8,911 bases of DNA from Hyphomicrobiaceae bacterium (GCA_020442225.1 JAGRKR010000331.1:1-8911); one strand, 5' to 3'; shown: positions 1-6,443, counted from the stretch's first letter. Made by a program: numbers and translations. The notes: generated from the letters alone by a model not told the origin.

Positions 1-66
1 CTGCGCACGGGGGGTAACGTGGACTCGATCCTCTCGTCCATGCCGCCGCTCGTGAAGTGGCCGTGA
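1..66 (+). CDS. hemF: Oxygen-dependent coproporphyrinogen III oxidase, C-terminal end (partial)
   Basis: The reading frame is open from the first base and ends at TGA 64-66. It gives 22 residues: LRTGGNVDSIL followed by SSMPPLVKWP. This matches the C-terminus of aerobic coproporphyrinogen oxidases, where the E. coli enzyme reads [20 protein letters not shown]; alphaproteobacterial members usually stop right after KWP, as here. The enzyme oxidatively decarboxylates coproporphyrinogen III to protoporphyrinogen IX in haem synthesis, using O2, in the cytosol. The rest of the gene lies outside the window to the left. It converges on the next gene with 27 bp between stops, and no clear intrinsic terminator is visible there. 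The fragment is short, but the motif is distinctive. Confidence 0.88.
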   Translation: MRTGGNVDSILSSMPPLVKWP

Positions 67-93
67 CCGCCTCCGGCTGCTGTCGCCGCGGCT

Positions 94-1293
94 TCAGCGC
101 CGGCGCTGGCGGCGGATCACCTCGTCGAAGATGCGGGCGAATTCGACAGCGCCCGGCTTCTTGAGCTGCACGTCCATGCGCTCGTCGAGCTTGCGCAGGA
201 GCTCGAGCGACGTCCTCTTATGGACGATGGGGTTGCGCTCGTAGCCCGTGCGACTGAAGAAATTGGCCGTCGGCATGCGGCTGCCGATGGGCGTCATCAT
301 CTCCAGGCCCGTTCCGGGACCGGCGAGGTTCATGAGCTCGATCTCGGCGCCGCTGAGGCGCGGCCGGCCGGCCTTCTCTGCGGTCGTCTTGAGGCTCGCC
401 AGCTTGATCACCTGGAGCCAGGGTCCGATGTCTGCGTCGAGGTTCAGGGCATGGATGCCGAGCCCGCGCGGTGTCGCCGCGAACGCCATGTGTGCGGACC
501 AGGTGTTCGGAACCTTCTTCGCCGCCCGCGTCATCTCGCGAACGACGACGGCCTTCTGACGGAGCGCGCGAACGCGCCACGGCGGCGTGCCCCGCCAGGT
601 GGCCATGCGCTGCAGGCGGCGCACGAATTCGTCGCCATTCTTGACCAGCTCGTTGACGGAATTGGCGTGCAGAAGCTGTGCGTAGCCGAGCGCGGTCGAG
701 ATGGGGCGGCCCTTGCCGGAAATCGGGTTGATGCCGGCCTGCATGTCGGCGGTGCCCTGGCCGCCGGTCTCCAGCGCATACACGCGCAGAACCTGATCCT
801 TGCGCAGGCCGGCCGCCAGCGCCTCCTGCGCGTAGCGGCGCTTGAATTCCGGCTCGCTCGTGCGCTCAGGGACGAACTTGTAGAAGTGCTTGGCGCTCGC
901 CAGGAAGTCGGCGACGGAAGGTATGGGCCGCGTTTCGACGGGCTTGCGCAGCACCTTCAGCATCTCGACGATGTCTTTGCGCAGGCTCGGGCCGCGGTAG
1001 GCGGGCGGGTGCGTGTGGACATAGTCCTCCGCCACGAACGGCGTGCCGCTGCGCCGCTTGCGCCGCCGGCCATCCCGCCGCTCGTAGACGACGCGCCAGT
1101 AGGCCTCGAGCTGCTGGGAGTAGTCGCGGCGGGCCGCCCGATAGCGCTCGTAGACGCCTCGCTGCTCCGGCGTCATGCGCTCGAGCACGTCCTTCAGCGT
1201 CGTCTCGGCGGCGGCCGGCGACAGCGTCGCGAGCACGACCGGCAGGCCGATCAGGAATGCGCGCACGATGAGCGCGAGTGGATTGCGGAACAT
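94..1293 (-). CDS. Secreted lytic-transglycosylase-like protein (lysozyme fold)
   Basis: A 399-residue protein. Residues 1-29 form a signal peptide: basic start, hydrophobic core LIVRAFLIGLPVVLATL, and SPAAA before the likely cut. The mature part begins with a helical, Arg-rich region (33-82). Three motifs then follow the order seen in SLT/lysozyme-like enzymes: YALETGG (172-178, Glu175 the probable catalytic acid), ALGYAQLL (201-208, the position of the usual G-L-M-Q) and MNLAGPGTG (321-329, resembling the A-Y-N-x-G motif). The tail is very basic (RRQRRR). Seen: signal peptide and motif order. Inferred: periplasmic cleavage or binding of peptidoglycan. The motifs diverge from classical Slt/MltC families, and the spacing between motifs II and III is long, so a non-catalytic cell-wall protein is possible. 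The ATG start fits the signal peptide, although the Shine-Dalgarno match (GAAAGA) is weak. Confidence 0.72.
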   Translation of the reverse strand: MFRNPLALIVRAFLIGLPVVLATLSPAAAETTLKDVLERMTPEQRGVYERYRAARRDYSQQLEAYWRVVYERRDGRRRKRRSGTPFVAEDYVHTHPPAYRGPSLRKDIVEMLKVLRKPVETRPIPSVADFLASAKHFYKFVPERTSEPEFKRRYAQEALAAGLRKDQVLRVYALETGGQGTADMQAGINPISGKGRPISTALGYAQLLHANSVNELVKNGDEFVRRLQRMATWRGTPPWRVRALRQKAVVVREMTRAAKKVPNTWSAHMAFAATPRGLGIHALNLDADIGPWLQVIKLASLKTTAEKAGRPRLSGAEIELMNLAGPGTGLEMMTPIGSRMPTANFFSRTGYERNPIVHKRTSLELLRKLDERMDVQLKKPGAVEFARIFDEVIRRQRRR

Positions 1294-1331
1294 GAGTGTC
1301 TTTCGGTCGAGGTCACGCAGCTTCCGGCACG

Positions 1332-1360
1332 ATGATACGCAGCGGTTGGACTCTACTCAA
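1332..1360 (-). promoter_or_regulatory. Candidate sigma70 promoter of the transglycosylase-like gene
   Basis: Read on the minus strand, TTGAGT (plus 1355-1360) and TATCAT (plus 1332-1337) are separated by exactly 17 bp. The -10 matches TATAAT at five of six positions. Transcription would start near 1325, leaving a leader of about 30 nt before the ATG at 1293. This is a good match for a housekeeping promoter, but it is sequence evidence only. Confidence 0.5.
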
Positions 1361-1610
1361 TGCGAGGATTCCGGAGATTGAATGGCAGCTGTGCATAGCC
1401 GCGCGACACCTGCTGTCGCCGGAGGGGACATCGGGCACGGCCGGCAGCCGATGCTGGTTGGCAGTTCCGTCCCGCATGTCGCATGGGCGCTGCACTCCAG
1501 CTCGCCGACGCCGTCCTGGCGCTCCGTACTGGTTGGATTATGAAATTCATATTTTCCGCGACTGCTGAGAATGCGGCCTTGCATTGCGCCCGCGAAACTT
1601 TCAGCAACTT

Positions 1611-1626
1611 GAAATCGCGCGATTTC
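1611..1626. repeat. 16-bp perfect palindrome
   Basis: GAAATCGCGCGATTTC is identical to its reverse complement, and the symmetry stops at both edges. It lies in non-coding DNA with no gene start close by. A dimeric regulator could bind such a site, but nothing shows which one. Confidence 0.55.
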
Positions 1627-1819
1627 CGGATGAGTTGCACTCACGAGTGGCATTAAGCGCCTGCGGCGACGTGCTCGCGCCAATGTCCGGACATCTGATC
1701 ACGGAAGAAGTGCGAGCCGGCATCAGGCTCTCCATCTAGGATTGCTTTCCGCTGGCGGTGCGTTGAAAAACTTCTGAAATCGAGTGACGGGACTACAATA
1801 TTGCGGATATCCAGCTCCG

Positions 1820-1860
1820 TTGCGCTCACTGTCCAGCGAATGAGCAGAGCGCAATTGCGC
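1820..1860. repeat. Cluster of TTGCGC / GCGCAA elements forming inverted repeats
   Basis: TTGCGCTC (1820-1827) is matched by its exact reverse complement GAGCGCAA (1847-1854). The second arm runs into a 12-bp perfect palindrome, GCGCAATTGCGC (1849-1860). The same half-site therefore occurs three times in 41 bp in alternating orientation. The role is unknown; it could be an operator or a foldable RNA segment. Confidence 0.45.
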
Positions 1861-1950
1861 GTCAACAGATTGGCCGAGGCGGTTGGAAATACGGCGCCCA
1901 TGGCCATGACTTTTAATGTGCAGCGGGGCGGTGGCGGCACCTGAAATGCG

Positions 1951-1989
1951 ATGCTCCCGACGCATCCTGAAGATAGCGGTCGGGAGCAT
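1951..1989. repeat. 11-bp perfect inverted repeat (stem-loop)
   Basis: ATGCTCCCGAC (1951-1961) pairs perfectly with GTCGGGAGCAT (1979-1989) across a 17-nt loop. No T-run follows on either strand, so it is not a standard intrinsic terminator. It lies about 110 bp past the stop of the H-NS-type gene, so it could be a 3' RNA structure of that transcript, a protein-binding site or a relic repeat. Confidence 0.55.
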
Positions 1990-2047
1990 TGACAGCGTCG
2001 GGACGGTCTGCAGCTTCAGCGCGAGTGACTGCGCGAGGCCGCTGCAT

Positions 2048-2092
2048 GATCGGTCTGGACGCCCGCGCTGCGCGCGTCCACGAAACCCGATC
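2048..2092 (-). terminator. Strong hairpin just past the H-NS-type gene stop, possible terminator
   Basis: Nested pairing is visible. GATCGG (2048-2053) pairs with CCGATC (2087-2092). TGGACGC (2056-2062) pairs with GCGTCCA (2074-2080). CGC (2064-2066) pairs with GCG (2070-2072), closing a 3-nt loop, with one C-C mismatch between the two inner stems. The structure begins 5 bp beyond the stop codon of the H-NS-type gene. No U-tract follows on the minus strand, so it may protect the mRNA 3' end or mark Rho-dependent termination. Confidence 0.4.
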
Positions 2093-2097
2093 GCGCT

Positions 2098-2418
2098 TCA
2101 GCGTACGCGGAAGCGCTCGATATCGCCGGTCGCCTCGGAAAGCCACTTCGGCTTGCGACCGCGGCCGCTCCACGTCAGAGCAGGATTGTCGTTGTGCTGG
2201 TACTTGACGCCAGCGGCGCTCTTGCTGCGTCCGGCCTTGCGCCCACGCCCTCCGACGATCTCGCCGAGGCTCAGGCCTGCTTCCTTGGCCATATTCTCGA
2301 ATCGCGCCTTCAGGTCCGCCTTCTCGCGATCCTGCTTGCTCGCGATCATGTCGTCCAGCCGCTCGCGCAGATCCAAAAGCTCTTTGACGTTGAGCTTCTC
2401 GAGCTGTGAATCCTTCAT
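2098..2418 (-). CDS. H-NS family nucleoid-associated regulator (HvrA type)
   Basis: A 106-residue protein with the two-part H-NS layout. Residues 4-48 are charged and helical with heptad-like leucines (LEKLNVKELLDLRERLDDMI), the oligomerisation coiled coil. A Gly/Lys/Arg-rich linker (55-70) leads to the C-terminal DNA-binding domain (71-106) with the signature Y-x-(5)-NP-x-L-TWSGRGRKPKWL (73-93). The Arg-Gly-Arg loop of this family inserts into the minor groove of AT-rich DNA. Members such as Rhodobacter HvrA act as silencers or transcription modulators. An AAGGAG Shine-Dalgarno site lies just upstream of the ATG, and a promoter is visible at 2511-2539. It is flanked by gene-free DNA on both sides, so it appears to be monocistronic. 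Which genes it controls cannot be told from here. Confidence 0.92.
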   Translation of the reverse strand: MKDSQLEKLNVKELLDLRERLDDMIASKQDREKADLKARFENMAKEAGLSLGEIVGGRGRKAGRSKSAAGVKYQHNDNPALTWSGRGRKPKWLSEATGDIERFRVR

Positions 2419-2510
2419 GTACGGCTCCTTACGTGATGTTTGTGTGTTGCGGAGGTTCGTCGATATCGGTTAACGAAGACGTTACGACGCTTTGATCGAT
2501 GATTGTTGGC

Positions 2511-2539
2511 GAATTAGCGCATTTGCACGTTGTCGTCAA
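2511..2539 (-). promoter_or_regulatory. Candidate sigma70 promoter of the H-NS-type gene
   Basis: On the minus strand TTGACG (plus 2534-2539) and TAATTC (plus 2511-2516) are spaced by 17 bp. The leader to the ATG at 2418 would be about 85 nt. The surrounding DNA (about 2460-2620) is visibly richer in A and T than the neighbouring genes, which fits binding by the H-NS-type product itself; such autoregulation is inferred. Confidence 0.5.
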
Positions 2540-2688
2540 TTGGATGAGCGCCTGTTTTTCCCTTATTTGGCTTTGTGGTCAACTTCCGGCTGGGCAGGGG
2601 CGAGAATCTTAATTTCCCGCGCGAGCTGTTTCTCACCCGCCCGTCTTCTCAACTGCGCGTCTCGGGGCGTCGCTGTGGCGAACACAAC

Positions 2689-2730
2689 GCAGAACCGCGA
2701 TGCGTCCTTCTGCATCGCTCTGCAGATTTT
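2689..2730 (+). terminator. Terminator-like hairpin with no obvious parent gene
   Basis: GCAGA (2689-2693) pairs with TCTGC (2719-2723), and GCGATGC (2697-2703) pairs with GCATCGC (2712-2718). A 3-nt bulge separates the stems and an 8-nt loop closes them. AGATTTT follows at once, giving a short T-run on the plus strand. No plus-strand gene lies upstream, since the H-NS-type gene points the other way. It could end a small RNA or an upstream antisense transcript, or simply be chance. Confidence 0.35.
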
Positions 2731-2943
2731 GCGTCGGGACGAGATCCTGGGGCGGCACCGGGGCTCATCGACCCGGACGCCCGGAAAGCGTCGACCGCGC
2801 CAATCCTGGCCTCCTGGCGCGGGGAGTCGCAGGGGGTGAGGGCTGAGCGGCGTGCAATCAAATGGGCGTTAGCGGCCGAGCGGCGCGCTTGACGGCTCTG
2901 GTGCGCCGGATCAGGCTTTGTGGACGCGACGGCCTTGGTCAAG

Positions 2944-2990
2944 AAGCGACCGCGATTGCGAGCCATGATGCTCGCCTGGTCGCGTCGCTT
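2944..2990. repeat. Long imperfect hairpin upstream of the C13 peptidase gene
   Basis: AAGCGAC (2944-2950) plus GCGA (2952-2955) pair with TCGC (2980-2983) plus GTCGCTT (2984-2990), with one bulged C. After a small internal loop, GCGAGC (2958-2963) pairs with GCTCGC (2970-2975) around a 6-nt loop. That is 17 base pairs in 47 nt, about 100 nt before the chosen start codon. It may be a leader structure or a terminator protecting the gene from readthrough; no T-run follows. Confidence 0.4.
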
Positions 2991-3082
2991 GCTTGGCGAG
3001 CCCCGACTTTTCTGTTCCGGGATGATGTTTCGGCATCCCATGCAGGCGACGCGGGCGGAATGCGGCGTCAACGGCTTTGGCT

Positions 3083-3088
3083 GGAGAG
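3083..3088 (+). promoter_or_regulatory. Shine-Dalgarno site deciding the C13 peptidase start
   Basis: GGAGAG lies 5 nt before ATG 3094. It is the only good ribosome site among the in-frame ATGs at 2920, 2965, 2968, 3022, 3025, 3040 and 3094. It therefore favours the 356-residue form, which still keeps the whole hydrophobic segment. Confidence 0.6.
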
Positions 3089-3093
3089 TGACA

Positions 3094-4164
3094 ATGGTCT
3101 GCCACGATGATGCGGCTACGTGCGATGCCGGGTGCTGTCGCTGCCGGGACTGCCGCGCGAGGCGGCAACGTGCGGGGTGGTGGCGCGCGGCGTTCGCCGG
3201 GATCGTGGCGGCTGTCGCGCTGCTGTCGTTATGGTCGAGCCCGGGTTTCGCCGTGGAGCGCGGCGGCAAGTCCGACAACGGCCAGGACGGCGCGCGTCCC
3301 GGTCCGTCACGCGGACCGGACCGCAGCGTCCGGCGGCGGCGTGGTCCGATCCTGGACGTGGAAGCGACTTATTACAGGCAAGGCGAGTTGCTGGAGCGAG
3401 CAATCGGCGCTCTGGCGCCTTCGCCGAAAGACCGGCCGCAAGTCTATTTCGTGGGATTGGCCGCTTACTCCGGACAGGACGTGTTTCTCCGCGAGGCCTC
3501 CCAGGCGCGCGATCTCTTCGATGCGCGGTTCGGCACCCGCGGCCGGTCTCTGCTCTTTGCCAATCATCACTCGACCGTCACGACGCTGCCGCTTGCCAAC
3601 GCCAGCAATCTCGAGCGCGCTCTGCTGCGTCTCGGCCGCATCATGGACGTCGACAAGGACGTGCTCGTATTGTTTGTCACGACCCATGGAACGGAAGGCT
3701 TGCTCGCGGTTTCATTCCCGCGCTTTTCCTTCAACGACCTGACGCCGGCGATGCTGAAGCGCATGCTGGATGCGTCCCGCATCAAATATCGCGTCGTCGT
3801 GCTATCGGCCTGCCATTCCGGCAGCTTCATACCGGCACTTCGGGATCGGAACACGCTGGTGCTGACGGCTTCGCGCGCGGATCGCACGTCGTTCGGCTGC
3901 TCGAATGAGCGGTATTGGACCTATTTCGGCGACGCGTTCTTCAACCGCTCCCTACGGCAGACGCATTCCCTGCCCGAGGCCTTCGAGCGCGCGAAAAAGC
4001 TGATCAGCGGTTGGGAGCGGAAAGAGCGTCTGCAACCCTCCGAGCCCCAGCGTGGGGGCGGGGAGGCTCTCGGCCCGCGCCTGGACGCCATCGCTCGCCG
4101 GTTGGCGCGAGGAGCCCCGGCGCAGGATGGCCCCACGCGACGCAAGAGCGTCATCCTTAGATAG
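3094..4164 (+). CDS. C13 family (legumain/caspase-like) cysteine peptidase, membrane-anchored or secreted
   Basis: Called as 356 residues from ATG 3094, which has GGAGAG (3083-3088) 5 nt upstream; an ATG at 2920 would add 58 residues but has no such site. Residues 29-53 (WWRAAFAGIVAAVALLSLW to PGFA) form one hydrophobic segment, either a signal peptide cut after GFA or a membrane anchor. An Arg/Gly/Pro-rich linker leads to the peptidase domain (about 114-285). The clan CD dyad is visible: His198 after a beta strand in LVLFVTTHGTEG, and Cys240 in VVVLSACHSGSF. Both follow hydrophobic strands, as in legumain and caspases. The remaining C-terminal part is basic and probably disordered. Six cysteines sit within residues 3-20, before the hydrophobic segment, which is unusual. 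Role and substrate are unknown; bacterial C13 proteins are mostly uncharacterised. It converges on the DUF3604 gene 17 bp away. Confidence 0.82.
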   Translation: MVCHDDAATCDAGCCRCRDCRARRQRAGWWRAAFAGIVAAVALLSLWSSPGFAVERGGKSDNGQDGARPGPSRGPDRSVRRRRGPILDVEATYYRQGELLERAIGALAPSPKDRPQVYFVGLAAYSGQDVFLREASQARDLFDARFGTRGRSLLFANHHSTVTTLPLANASNLERALLRLGRIMDVDKDVLVLFVTTHGTEGLLAVSFPRFSFNDLTPAMLKRMLDASRIKYRVVVLSACHSGSFIPALRDRNTLVLTASRADRTSFGCSNERYWTYFGDAFFNRSLRQTHSLPEAFERAKKLISGWERKERLQPSEPQRGGGEALGPRLDAIARRLARGAPAQDGPTRRKSVILR

Positions 4165-4181
4165 CGCCGGACTGCCGCCGC

Positions 4182-6443
4182 TCAGCGAATGAGGTAGATC
4201 GGGCTCGACCAGGCGCGATGCCCGTCCTCCTGCTGAATGCGCACATAGAGACGCGTGTCCCCGTCCGGGCGGAGTTTCAGTCTGCGCCGCAGCTTCAGCC
4301 GCGTCTCGTGCATGCGCTCGGGCAGCCGTTGCAGGGTGACGGCGCGCTCGAGTCCGGCGGCGTCGAACGTCATCGGCTCGACACCCAGAGCCTCGATCGA
4401 GGCCTCGCCGCCGACAGGCTTCGTCTCGAAGGCGATCCGCCCGCGCGCGCCGTCCTTGAGCCACAGGTCGATGCCGCCGTAATTGCCCGTCGTCACGGCC
4501 TTCCAGCTGACGGAGGTCGCGTCCTGGCCTTGGATGCCGCGATCGAGGTTCCAGTTGTTGAACATTTCCGCGCGGACGATGGCATTGCCGTCGATGCGCA
4601 GCTTGCCGTCCCATGTCGTCGTGCGGGCGCGGCCGCGATACTCGGCGCCCGTGTAGACCAGCCTGACCCGCCCGCCGAGGTCGCCGTCGCCATAGGGGCG
4701 GATGCGCTCGAGATGCGTGAGGCCGTCGAAGATGTCGAGATGCTCGATCGGTGCGGAGGCGTGCACCTCGATGTCGAATTCGACCTCATCCTCGGCGGTG
4801 CGGGCAATGTCGCCCATGATGAGCCGGCGTGCAGGCTCGGAGCCGGCGTCCGGGAAGAGGTCGGGATCGGCGTGGAAGAGTGTTGCCTCGCTCGCGAGGG
4901 TGGCTTGCACATCGAGCAGCATGCGATTGCCGGTCGTGGCGTAGTGGCGGCGCCGACGCATGGAGTCGAAGATGGCGTCGCGATCGAGCCGGGACGCGAG
5001 ATAGCAGGTCAGCCCGCCGAACGAGCCGAAGAACGAGGCGCCGGGATAGCACGAGCCGGGCCGCCCCTTGTGACCGTCGGAGTTGCCGACGATGCCGACG
5101 CGATAGCCCTTCTCGAAGGCGTCGCGGACGATCCACTCGAACGTGCCCCAGGACGAGTGTACCTCGACGGCGGTCTCGAGGCGGCCGTCGTGGGCGAAGG
5201 TGACATCGGCGTAGCGGCCGCCGACATGGGCCATGACTACGCAATCGCGCCCGGCCAGCTTTTCGAACAACTCGTGGGCGGTGTGGGCGTCGGCGGGCTC
5301 GTCGACGATGTCGACGGCGTCGGCGATCTGCGCATGCGACGAGCGATGGATGCGCTCGCCCTCACGGCGGAAATAGACGTTGCGATCGCCGCCGACCGCG
5401 GTATTCGCCGACCATTCGTAGCCGGGAAAGCAGCAGAACGTGCCCGGCTTGTCGAACTCGGCCGAGAGCGCGTTGAGCTCCTTCCAGAAAGCACCCGTGA
5501 TCTGGAAATCGTTGCCCTGGTGGCTGATCACGTCGAGAAACGCCCGGTCGCGCCCGAAGGCGAAATACTCGCGCGCGGTGTTGGTCCCGAGCGTCTCGTT
5601 GGACTGGCCGTGGATGTCACCCCAGAAGTGGACGAGCGGCGTGGTGTCGGCCGGCGCGGCGCGCAACGGGTTGGTGCGGCAGAGTACGGCGCCGTTCGCG
5701 TCCTTGACGGTGATGAGCACGTCCCCGGGCTCGTCGAGCGTAAGGCCGTCGGCGACGGCGGCGAAGGCGCCTTTCTCGAATTTCAGGGTCTGCGGCAGTC
5801 CTTTGACCGGCCGGCTGGCCTCGAGTGTCAACGTCGTGTCGATCTGGTTCGAGGGATTTCCCCACTTGTCGTCCGATTTGATCGACAGGCGGAAAGCCTC
5901 GCCCTGGCGGACGAGCGTCGGCAGGATGGCGCGCCAGCGCGACGGCGGTCCCGGCACGATGTCGATGCGCGGGCTTTCGGGCAGCGCAACGTAGTCGTAG
6001 GTGGCAATGGCGTCCACGAGCACGCGGAACTCGAACTCGCGCTCGCAATAGGTCTGCAGGCGAATGCCCGGCGAGCCCTGGCGGCGATCGCCAAAGCGGA
6101 TGGTGATGGTGTCGCCCGGCTTCAGGAAGTGCTTGGCCACGCCGATGTAGAGCGAGCGGCTCCATGGGCGGATGTTGCGCTTGAACTCCCACTTGCATTC
6201 GAGCGTCGCGCCGTTGGAGGCCTCTGCCGTGGTGTAGCCGGGTGCCTTGGGGTCGGTGAACTGTACGGGCCCGAAATCCGTGGCGAAGCGAAACCCGATC
6301 TTGATGCTGCCGGTGTCGTCGATGCCGAAGCGGCCGCACGTGTAGACGAGGGTCAGCGACTGGTAGGAGCCGGCCTCGAGTTGTCCCGACGGCTCGAGCG
6401 TGGCCGAGCCCATCAGCTCGGGGCGATATTCGGAATAGGGCAC
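4182..6443 (-). CDS. DUF3604 protein, PHP-superfamily metal-dependent hydrolase
   Basis: A 753-residue protein starting at GTG (plus 6441-6443), with GGGAGGA just upstream; a second start could be Met11. Residues 25-265 are beta-rich, including an Ig-like stretch (RQGEAFRLSIKSDDKWGNPS, 179-198). The catalytic part carries PHP-type metal ligands: HFWGDIHGQS (272-281; Asp276, His278), ISHQGND (306-312; His308), GYEW (Glu343), MAHVGGR (404-410; His406), EVHSSWG (427-433; His429) and GNSDGHKG (453-460; Asp456, His458). The tail YVRIQQEDGHRAWSSPIYL (733-751) is typical of DUF3604 ends. There is no signal peptide, so it is probably cytoplasmic. PHP proteins cleave phosphoesters with two or three metals; the DUF3604 substrate is not known to me. 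It is transcribed away from the ATPase gene and towards the C13 peptidase gene. Confidence 0.88.
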   Translation of the reverse strand: MPYSEYRPELMGSATLEPSGQLEAGSYQSLTLVYTCGRFGIDDTGSIKIGFRFATDFGPVQFTDPKAPGYTTAEASNGATLECKWEFKRNIRPWSRSLYIGVAKHFLKPGDTITIRFGDRRQGSPGIRLQTYCEREFEFRVLVDAIATYDYVALPESPRIDIVPGPPSRWRAILPTLVRQGEAFRLSIKSDDKWGNPSNQIDTTLTLEASRPVKGLPQTLKFEKGAFAAVADGLTLDEPGDVLITVKDANGAVLCRTNPLRAAPADTTPLVHFWGDIHGQSNETLGTNTAREYFAFGRDRAFLDVISHQGNDFQITGAFWKELNALSAEFDKPGTFCCFPGYEWSANTAVGGDRNVYFRREGERIHRSSHAQIADAVDIVDEPADAHTAHELFEKLAGRDCVVMAHVGGRYADVTFAHDGRLETAVEVHSSWGTFEWIVRDAFEKGYRVGIVGNSDGHKGRPGSCYPGASFFGSFGGLTCYLASRLDRDAIFDSMRRRRHYATTGNRMLLDVQATLASEATLFHADPDLFPDAGSEPARRLIMGDIARTAEDEVEFDIEVHASAPIEHLDIFDGLTHLERIRPYGDGDLGGRVRLVYTGAEYRGRARTTTWDGKLRIDGNAIVRAEMFNNWNLDRGIQGQDATSVSWKAVTTGNYGGIDLWLKDGARGRIAFETKPVGGEASIEALGVEPMTFDAAGLERAVTLQRLPERMHETRLKLRRRLKLRPDGDTRLYVRIQQEDGHRAWSSPIYLIR

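Larger units (their letters stand above)
1294..2097. other. Gene-free stretch of about 800 bp between the transglycosylase-like and H-NS-type genes
   Basis: No reading frame here looks like a protein. The open frames are short, overlap each other on both strands, and have no Shine-Dalgarno site or recognisable motif. The stretch contains the promoter of the gene to the left, a 16-bp perfect palindrome (1611-1626), a cluster of TTGCGC/GCGCAA elements (1820-1860), an 11-bp inverted repeat (1951-1989), and the hairpin that follows the H-NS-type gene. No tRNA or transposon ends were recognised. It may be decayed coding DNA, a regulatory zone or an undetected small RNA locus. Confidence 0.6.
2419..3093. 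other. Gene-free stretch between the H-NS-type gene and the C13 peptidase gene
   Basis: About 675 bp without a convincing gene. The left part carries the H-NS-type promoter and leader. The middle holds a terminator-like hairpin (2689-2730) and the right part a larger hairpin (2944-2990). The frame of the downstream peptidase stays open back to an ATG at 2920, but that extension lacks a Shine-Dalgarno site and is not protein-like. A weak promoter-like pair (TTGACG at 2889-2894, poor -10) is the only candidate seen for the peptidase gene. A long minus-strand open frame across 2649-3278 is Arg/Ser/Pro-rich with no motif and was not called. Confidence 0.55.

Noticed and set aside
220..1335. 371-codon plus-strand open frame opposite the transglycosylase-like gene
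   Set aside because: The opposite strand encodes a signal peptide and lysozyme-fold motifs. This frame is low-complexity Arg/Ala/Gly/Leu with no Shine-Dalgarno site.
1653..1989. Short minus-strand frames in the gene-free stretch
   Set aside because: They were considered as pseudogene fragments, but no family could be recognised and no start site is supported.
1916..2473. 185-codon plus-strand open frame opposite the H-NS-type gene
   Set aside because: Its codons mirror the H-NS-type gene and the product is Ser/Arg-rich without motifs.
2920..3093. 58-codon upstream extension of the C13 peptidase
   Set aside because: It has no Shine-Dalgarno site at ATG 2920, contains the hairpin at 2944-2990, and a good ribosome site supports ATG 3094.
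2649..3278. 209-codon minus-strand open frame overlapping the start of the C13 peptidase gene
   Set aside because: It is rich in Arg, Ser, Ala and Pro with no domain or ribosome site, and it overlaps the start of a well-supported gene.
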